Assembly (NCBI GenBank): GCA_030490835.1
Contig: CM059971.1
Span: forward strand, 39,666,012-39,730,011
Length of the DNA: 64,000 nt
Origin: Annona cherimola
Taxonomy: Eukaryota > Streptophyta > Magnoliopsida > Magnoliales > Annonaceae
Reading direction: 5' to 3'
Below are positions 56,436-64,000 of the stretch, in pieces. Positions within the stretch are counted from its first letter, which is position 1. Every line of letters starts with the position of its first letter. The notes beneath the pieces were generated by a model. That model worked only from the letters and a program-made list of their open reading frames with translations, was not told where the DNA came from and ran no database searches. The position numbers and the translations under genes were made by a program.

Positions 56436-58095
56436 TGTTGGAAACATGTAGAAAATAAGCCAAGTTTATGTTTTGATGATTAACAAATCAATTTGAGTAA
56501 GTTTTGGTTACTAATATGTTTGTGAAGATGATTAAAGGTTATAAAAATAAAGAAAATGAAGCATGGTAGGTCAAGTCGATTTCCAAGTCGACTCAGGCAT
56601 CGACTTAGGCCAAGTCGATCCTCAAGTCGACTCCAGCAGCGACTTCAAAACGTCATTTTCATCCAGAGTTGAAATCGAGGAGTAAAGCTGCCGAAGTCGC
56701 ATCCCAAGTCGACTCCGCATGCGACTTGGGTGAAGTCGCAGATCAAGTCGACTTCAGTAGCGACTTCGAGGAGTCATTTTCATCAAGAGTTGAAATCGGG
56801 GACAAGAGCTACCGAAGTCGCATCCCAAGTCGACTCCGCATGCGACTTGGGTGAAGTCGCAGACTAAGTCGACTCCAACTTCGACTTCAGTGCAGAACTT
56901 GCAGATGAAGTCAGCTCAATGCTAGATTCAAGAGAAGATAAAGGCCAAGTCGACTCAAACACTCGACTTGGATCAAATAAAGATCAAATGAGGATCAAAG
57001 CAAGCAGGGTTGCATGAATCCATCATGTTGAATTATGAACACATATTTGGACATCATTAGGCGTGCTAAGATTCAAGATTTCAAGGATTCAAAGTTTGCA
57101 AGTCACGGAGCTAAAGGACATCAAGCTAGGATGATTATACTAAGCTCCAAGAGTTATAAATGAATAGAAGAACAATCAATATGAAGAAAATCAAGTGATC
57201 AAAGTCATTTCCAAGGATTTCAAGTTCATCAAGCAAGCTGACGAAGTGAAGTCGCACCTGAAGTCGACTTCACCTGCGACTTGGGTCAAGTCGAGGACCA
57301 AGTCGACCTAGACTAGAACCTGAAGAAGTCGCAGACTGTTAAAGTCGCACCCGAAGTAGACTCCACCTGCGACTTGGGTCGCAACGGTCGGAAAATTTTT
57401 AAATGTACATTAAATGCGTGCCACCTACTTCTAAATGTTCGGATTCCCTCAACATTTATAAAAGGCATTCAATATGAACGTGGAGGGTAGCTGAGAATTC
57501 ATCAAATGAGCATAATTCCCATCTCTAAGAGCATTAAGTGATCAAGCCAACATCTAGAAGAAGAACCTTGCTTTCAAACTGCCAACAGCTGCTCGTTGAA
57601 TCTTTTAGACTGTTTTACAAGTTCTTCTCTGCGCCAAATCTACCTCTACACACCAGTAACGTGTAGAAATTTTCTTTTACTTTCTCTTGTTGTATTGAAC
57701 TTGATTTAGTTTGGGTAACTAAGATCAAGTGTAAGCAAAATAGTGTGATTAGAGTGGAACTCGTCACCTACTTGTGCTGTGAATTGTTGATGCCCCCTAG
57801 AGCTGGAATCTAGAAGAGAGCAGTAGCTCTAGTTATATTTGTGAAATACATAGTGGAACCCAAGTCACAAGAGGTGTGAGCTTGGAAGAGTGGAGTAGGA
57901 AAGGTTGCCCGAACCACTATAAAATCTTGCTTGTTAATTTTTATTTCTGCACTCAGCACTATATTGCTTTCCATTTGTTTCTTCATAAAGGGGACTAGAT
58001 TAATCCGGGGTAAAATTTTTGTTTAAGTTGAAAAATTTTAATTACCCAATTCACCCCTCCTCTCTTAGGTTATTTCCATTAACTCGGGACCAACA
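56436..58095 (+). repeat. 5' LTR of copia-4
   Basis: TGTTGGAAAC...GGACCAACA. It holds the AAGTCG array (56570-56890, 57245-57390), a TATA box (57457-57464) and only one copy of the 49-bp unit (57790-57838). The GCGCATT-A-AATGCGC repeat has decayed (near 57405-57420). Confidence 0.93.
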
Positions 58096-58097
58096 AG

Positions 58098-58109
58098 TGG
58101 TATCAAAGT
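58098..58109 (+). other. Primer-binding site of copia-4, mutated
   Basis: TGGTATCAAAGT, against TGGTATCAGAGC in the other two elements; both differences are G-to-A or C-to-T. Confidence 0.85.
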
Positions 58110-58143
58110 AGGTCTTTGAGTTTTACCAAAGAGATCATTTGAT

Positions 58144-60006
58144 ATGGCATCCCAATCTAGTTCCGTTCGCGCATTTGCCGAAGGCCAATCTTTTACTAGG
58201 CCACCATTGTTTGATGGGAACAACTTTGGCTATTGGAAGCTACGTATGAAACAACTCATCATGGCTACAGATATGGACTCTTGGATTGCTATCCATGACG
58301 GTGTGACTTTGCCAATTGATGAAACAGCTTCCAAATGGACCGATGAGGAAGTGAAAACTGTTAAGAGCAACGCTAAGGCAATGAATTCTTTATTTTGCGC
58401 TCTTACCGCTTCCGAATATGATAGAGTATCCTCTTGTTTAACTGCAAAAGAGATATGGGATACATTAATATCTATCTATGAAGGAACTTCTCAAGTCCAA
58501 GGGACAAGGAGAAATATTTTGATTGGAGAATTAGAGAGCTTCAAAATGCTAGAAACAGAAAATATTTCTGAAATATTTGCTAGATTCTCTAAAATTACTA
58601 ATGCTTTGAAAGGTCTTGGAAAAGCTATTTTCGAATCTGAACAAGTCATAAAAATCTTAAGAGCTCTACCAGAATCTTGGACTCCAAAAATTACTGCAAT
58701 AGAAGAAGCCAAGGACCTAAACACATTGAAGCTAGAAGACCTTATTAGCTCATTAATGTCACATGAGCTAATCAAGAAAAGAAATGAAGATCACCACAAC
58801 GGAAAAAGAGCAATTGTACTAAAAATCAGCCATAACTCGGATGAGTCCACCTCCTTATCTTACAACGACGATGAAGACATTGCTCTACTTACTCGCAGAT
58901 TTCGAAAGTTTGTGAGAAAAGAAAAGAACTTCAAAAATGTCAAAAAGAGACATCGAAAAGAGAAGAAGAAGGAGGCTACAAAGTGCTATAGATGCTGCGG
59001 TATGAGACATATGCAAGCTCAATGTCCTACACCGGAAGAAAGATCAAAGGATCATCAAGAAAGGAAGGAAAGATATGAAAGGCGAAAATTTCAAAGGTCC
59101 AAGGGAAGAGGAATGTACGTAAATGAAGAAACTTCATCAACAAGTAACTCCTCAACCGATGATTTTGAAGCGGCAAATTGCACAAGAATATACTGCATGA
59201 CGCGGATTGAGCAAGAAGAAACTTTGAACACAACGGAAGTTTTCAAAGAGTAAACCACTTCAACAAAATGCACAAGTAATGAAGAGGTAACTTTCAAATT
59301 TTGCTATTCTCAATCTACTTATTCTTCTATTTAAGAATGTCTCAAATGTGCTGAATTAGAGGAATTACAACATGCATATGATTTATTATATGAGAAAATT
59401 TAAAAACTAGGAAACAAGTTATCTTTAAAGAGACAACAATGCAATTCCATCATTGTTGTAAATGAAAAACTAGTTGAAAGTACAACAAAACTGAAAAGAA
59501 GAAAATTAACTACTATTGAAAGAAGTGGAAAATTGAAAAAGGAGAATGAATCCTTAAATGAATCTTTAACTAAGTTCTCTAATCCAGGAGAAAGTGTGAA
59601 AATGTTTCTAAACATGACCTCTCAAAACAATAGAAGAGGTCTTGGATACTCCACATTTGAGCAAGGTGAAAGTAGCAAATCAAGTGTGCCAAAACTTTTG
59701 AAAAATCAAGCTAAAGCTGCACCTATTTACAAACCCAAAGGGAAACAAGTTGCTTGGACTAAAAGGCTAACTTTTGAACCGTTATATATTTGGAGGCCTA
59801 CTCCTAGACTACCAATGGCTTGCAACTTTTGCAATAAGATGGGTCATAAAATCTATAAATGCAACTTTAAGAAACTGTATGAACATGGTGCAAAATTAGT
59901 TTGGGTTCCAAGAAACACAAGATTTGGACTTTCAAGAATAGAACAACAAAGATTAAATCAGTTTACTAACCCAAATGTACCCATAAAATGGATACCAAAG
60001 AGATAA
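58144..60006 (+). pseudogene. gag: SIRE-type Gag of copia-4
   Basis: ATG 58144 (MASQSSSVRAFAEGQSF) to TAA 60004-60006, 621 codons in register overall. The first 369 codons are open, through the capsid region and knuckle CYRCCGMRHMQAQC (58984-59025). Stops follow: TAA 59251 (CAA in copia-1), TAA 59332 (CAA) and TAA 59401 (AAA). A pair of compensating indels lies near 59495-59525 in the coiled coil. The second knuckle CNFCNKMGHKIYKC (59821-59862) is intact. Confidence 0.92.
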
Positions 60007-63000
60007 GATTTATTTATTCATTTTTCAGATATGTTTCAAAGCAAAGGCAAACAACGTTTGGTTCATGGACAGTGGTTGCTCAAGGCATATGACTGGAGAA
60101 AGAAGTTTATTTCATAAACTCAAGCCTTACAACGATGGAACTGTTGCCTTTGAGAACAACGAGAAAGGTAAAATTAAAGATAAAGGAAATATTTATAGTA
60201 TTTCAAATGCATTTATGGAGGATGTGTTGTTTGTTGAAGGACTCAAGCACAATCTAATGAGTACTAGCCAATTATGTGACAAAGGATATAAGGTTGTGTT
60301 TGAATCATCTATATGCAATGTATTTGATGGAGAACATATCATGTTTAGCGGAAAAAGACATGAAAATGTTTATTTAGTTTCACTTGATGAACTAGATGGT
60401 CAATGTCTAATGGTCATTGACAATGATCCATGGGTTTGGCATAAGAGGCTTGGGCATATAAACATGACAAATATAAAGACCCTATGGAAGAAAAGTTTGG
60501 TAGAAGGATTGCGAAAATTGAAATATGATAAAGATAAAATTTACAAGGCATGCCAATTGTCAAAACAACCTAAAATGCCCTTATCTAAGGAGTTTCCACC
60601 ACTAGGCCATTTGAATTGATACACATGGATCTATATGGGTCATCCGACATTTTAACCATTGGTGGAAAGAAGTATGTGTTTGTAATAGTTGACGACTTTT
60701 CAAGATTCACATGGGTAATTCTCTTAACTAGCAAAGATGAAGTCTTCTCTATGTTTGCAACTTTTGTAAACTTGGCACAAAATGAAAAACAAAGTACAAT
60801 TATGACCATTAGAAGTGATCATGGTGGTGAGTTTGAAAATAAACGATTCATAAAATTATGTAATGAAAAAGGAATTCATCATATATTTTTTGCACCAAGA
60901 ACTCCACAACAAAATGGAGTGGTTGAAAGGAAAAATAGAACCATACAAGAGATGGCTAGAACAATGTTAAATGAGAGTAAATTATCCAAGAAATTTTGGG
61001 GTGAAGCTGTAAGTATATCTTGTCATGTGTTAAACAGAGTTACTATTAGAGCAATCTTGAAAAAGACACCATATGAGTTATGGAAAGGTAGAAAACCAAA
61101 TATTTCATATTTTCATGCCTTCGGTTGCACATGTTATGTTTAGAACAATGGAAAAACCAACTTGGGAAAACTGGATGCTAAGAGTGATGAGGCAATATTC
61201 CTTGGTTGCTCATCAAATAGCAAGGCATATAGAGTCTTCAATAAACGGAACCAAGTTGTAGAAGAGTCAATATATGTTGTTTTTGATGAATTTAATCCAT
61301 GCTCCAAAAGAAAAGATGATTTAAGTGATGCAGATGATGTCATAAGTAATCTTGAAAAACTGCATATGGAAAAGCAAGAAGAATCCACGGAGGAAAAGGT
61401 AAGTGAAGGTAATAATTCCTACAAACTTCCAACTGATTTAAAGTTCAAAAATGGCCATCCAATTGAGCAAGTTATAGGGAATATCTATGAAGGTGTAAAG
61501 ACTAGAAGGTCAAAACAAAATATTTGTGGACAATACGCCTTTGTATCCAAAATTGAACCAACCACTATTGATCAAGCTCTTGATGATGAAAACTGGATCA
61601 TAGCAATGCAAGAAGAGCTAAATTAATTTGAAAGAAACTAAGTTTGGCATCTTGTTCCAAGACCAAAAGATTGTATTGTCATTGGCACAAAATGGGTCTT
61701 TAGGAACAAATTAGATGAAAGTGGACTTGTGGTGAGAAACGAAGCAAGACTTGTGGCAAAAGGATACTCACAAGAAGAAGGAATAGACTTTGAGGAATCC
61801 TATGCTCCAATTGCTAGATTAGAAGTCATTCATATTTTACTAGCTTTTGCATCTCACATGAACTTTAAGTTGTTTTAAATGGATGTTAAAAGTGCATTTT
61901 TGAATGGGTATATAAATGAAGAGGTGTATGTTGAACAACCACCTGGATTTGAGGAGAAAGATCAATCTAAATTTGTATACAAATTAACCAAAGCATTATA
62001 CGGATTAAAACAAGCTCCAAGAGCTTGGTATGAAAGATTAAGCAAATTTCTGATTGATCATGACTTCCAAAAGGGAAAGGTAGATACCACTTTGTTTATC
62101 AAGTACAAAGAAAGAGATATTTTGATTATTCAAATTTATGTTGATGATATTATTTTTGATGCTACTAATGAGATCCTTTGTCAAGAATTTTCTGAGCTTA
62201 TGCAGAAGGAATTTGAGATGAGTATGATGGGGGAGCTAAACTTCTTCCTTGGACTACAAATCAAGCAACTAAGTGAAGGGATCTTTATCAACCAGTCCAA
62301 GTATATCAAAGAAATGTTAAAGAAGTTTGACATGGAAAATAGTAAAGGGGCAAACACGCCTATGAGCTCAACCATTAAAATTGACAAAGACGAGAAAGAC
62401 AAACCAGTTGATTTAAAGTTATATAGAAGCATGATAGGCTCTTTATTATATTTAACTGCTTCTAGACCCGATATACTGTTTAGTGTTTGCATGTGCTCTA
62501 GATTTCAATCATGTCCAAAAGAATCACACTTGGTAGCTGTAAAAAGAATTTTCAGATATTTAGTAGATACTACCAACATAGGACTTCGGTATCCAAAGGG
62601 CTTTATTTTGATCTAATCGGCTACTCGGATGCGGATTTTGCCGGTGATAATGTAGATAGAAAAAGCACTAGTGGAACATGTCAGTTTCTTGGAAACATGT
62701 TGGTTTCATGGTTTTCAAGAAAACAAACTATTGTTTCTCTATCTACAGCGGAAGTCGAATATATTGCTGCCGGGAGCTGTTGTGCCCAATTGCTTTGGAT
62801 GAAACAACAACTTAGAGACTATGACATGAATTTTAAAGATATACCTATTAAATGTGATAATACTAGTGCAATATGTTTAACTAAAAACCCAGTATTGCAT
62901 TCTAGGACCAAGCATATAGACCTTAGACATCATTTTATTAGAGAACATGTAGAAAATCATGATATATGTTTGGAATATGTGAGAACAGAAGATCAAATTA

Positions 63001-63080
63001 CAAATATTTTTACCAAATCTCTAGCAAAAGAAACATTTTATAAAATTAGAAATGACATGGGAATGATTGAATTAAATTAG
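60007..63080 (+). pseudogene. pol: SIRE-type Pol of copia-4
   Basis: The frame is +1 to gag. Protease FMDSGCSRHMTGE (around 60065), gag-pre-integrase HKRLGHINM, integrase core ([31 protein letters not shown]), RT with YVDD (62137-62148) and intact [10 protein letters not shown], RNase H ([18 protein letters not shown]). The end is TAG 63078-63080. Damage: frameshift near 60585 at the start of the integrase core, TAG 61141 (TTG in copia-1), TAA 61624 (CAA), TAA 61639 (AAA), TAA 61876 (CAA) and a frameshift near 62601 between RT and RNase H. The Gly of [10 protein letters not shown] is Asp here. Confidence 0.93.
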
Positions 63081-63363
63081 GAACAATAAGATAGGAGAAA
63101 TGAAAATTGAAAAATACAAGCTGAGGGGGAGCACAGGTTCAAGGGGAGCAATTCCACCATTCTCATCGGATCATCCCGCTTCTATCTCTATTTTTGATCA
63201 ATTGACAAAAAGGGGGAGAAGAGATTAGGATTTGAGTAGTCTCATTTTTTAAATGCTTGTATGATATTAACTTGTGAGTTATTTGAGATGAAATAGTATG
63301 TTTTAAAGACATTGAAAAGTATACACTCAAATCGATTTTGTCAATCATAAAAAACGGAGAGAT
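63081..63363 (+). other. Copia-4 3' untranslated region with polypurine tracts
   Basis: GGGGGAG at 63125-63131 and 63212-63218, and AAGGGGAG near 63141. The tract directly before the 3' LTR is interrupted (AAAAAACGGAGAGA, 63349-63362). There is no env-like ORF; the layout matches copia-1. Confidence 0.7.
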
Positions 63364-64000
63364 TGTTGGAAACATATGAAAAATAAGCTAAGTTTATGTT
63401 TTGATGATTAACAAATCAATTTGAGTAAGTTTTGGTTACTAACATGTTTGTGAAAATGATTAAAGGTTATAAAAATGAAGAAAATGAAGCATGGCAGGTT
63501 AAGTCGATTTCCAAGTCGACTCAGGCATCGACTTAGGCCAAGTTGATCCCCAAGTCGACTCTAGCAGTGTCTTCAAAATGTCATTTTCGTCCAGAGTTGA
63601 AATCGAGGAGCAAAGCTACTGAAGTCGCATCTCAAGTCGACTCCGCATGCGACTTGGGTGAAGTCGCAGATCAAGTCGACTCTAGTAGCGACTTCGAAGC
63701 ATCATTTCTGTCCAGAGTTGAAATCGAGAACGAGAGCTGCCGAAGTCGCATCCCAAGTCGACTCTGCATGCGACTTGGGTGAGGTCGCAGACTAAGTCGA
63801 CTCCAACTTCGACTTCAGCGCGGAACTTGCAGATCAAGTCGGCTCAATGCTAGATTCAAGAGAAGATAAAGGCCAAGTCGACTCAAACACTCGACTTTGA
63901 TCAAATAAAGATCAAATGAGGATCAAAGCAATCAGGGTTGCATGAATCCATCATGTTGAATTATGAACACATATTTGGACATCATTAGGTGCTCTAAGAT
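63364..64000 (+). repeat. 3' LTR of copia-4, first 637 bp
   Basis: It starts TGTTGGAAACATATG and runs to the window end within U3. The AAGTCG dyad array (about 63500-63900) matches the 5' LTR copy at 56570-56960. Confidence 0.9.

Larger units (their letters stand above)
56436..64000 (+). mobile_element. SIRE-type element copia-4, 3' LTR runs off the window
   Basis: The 5' LTR is 56436-58095 (1660 bp), followed by primer site, gag, pol and a 3' LTR beginning at 63364. The left flank is CCTTA (56431-56435); its partner lies outside the window. It is closest to copia-1 in both LTR and coding sequence, and like copia-1 it lacks the env-like ORF. It is inserted into the RT of G2, in the opposite orientation. 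Confidence 0.93.

Overview
The window is repeat-derived DNA from a plant nuclear genome, almost certainly an angiosperm. The evidence is the set of element lineages: SIRE/Maximus-type Ty1/copia elements with an initiator-Met-tRNA primer site and a two-knuckle Gag, Tekay/Del-type chromodomain Ty3/gypsy elements, and an Athila-type gag with a tRNA-Asp primer site. I see no host protein-coding gene, no rRNA or tRNA gene and no CRISPR array. The species cannot be named from the sequence.

Layout. (1) 1-3366: 3' end of a Tekay-type element G1 on the + strand (integrase, chromodomain, polypurine tract, 2.48-kb 3' LTR). It sits in the gag of an Athila-type element lying on the - strand. (2) 3367-3599 and 26990-28030: the two halves of that Athila gag, split by solo LTR O (3600-26989, + strand). 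O itself is about 5.7 kb but is inflated to 23.4 kb by four later insertions: complete SIRE element copia-1 (5152-13826, TSD GAAAT), solo gypsy LTR A (14045-17327, TSD GTGAT), solo copia LTR S2 (18259-19990, TSD TTAGG) and solo gypsy LTR B (21862-25840, TSD ATATT). (3) 28132-29224: Athila primer site and LTR remnant. (4) 29225-30242: 3' part of a gypsy LTR Q (+). (5) 30243-49445: gypsy LTR piece P (-), interrupted by solo LTR D (30837-47732, TSD TCCTT), which is itself interrupted by complete SIRE element copia-3 (33358-44385, TSD ATAAC). (6) 49446-50296: an unassigned island with a long GA-rich tract. (7) 50297-56435: 3' LTR and decayed pol of Tekay-type element G2 (-), cut by SIRE element copia-4 (56436 to beyond the window end).

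All coding regions are pseudogenes carrying stops and frameshifts. Copia-1 is the least damaged. Copia-3 alone keeps a decayed env-like/plant-transposon-type third ORF (40626-42239) behind a CT-rich leader. Many of the in-frame stops look like C-to-T or G-to-A decay of methylated DNA.

The most notable structure that feature types do not name is in the LTRs. Each large LTR family carries an array of short palindromes: a roughly 48-bp-period array of GGACAT-N4-ATGTCC in the giant gypsy LTRs, a second array of GAC-N4-GTC dyads in the same LTRs, and an AAGTCGCA / AAGTCGACT / TGCGACTT array in the SIRE LTRs. In the first array the arms are kept while the loops vary, and one unit has a matched change in both arms. 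A conserved small hairpin next to a splice-donor-like GACAG|GT occurs in nearly every gypsy LTR here.
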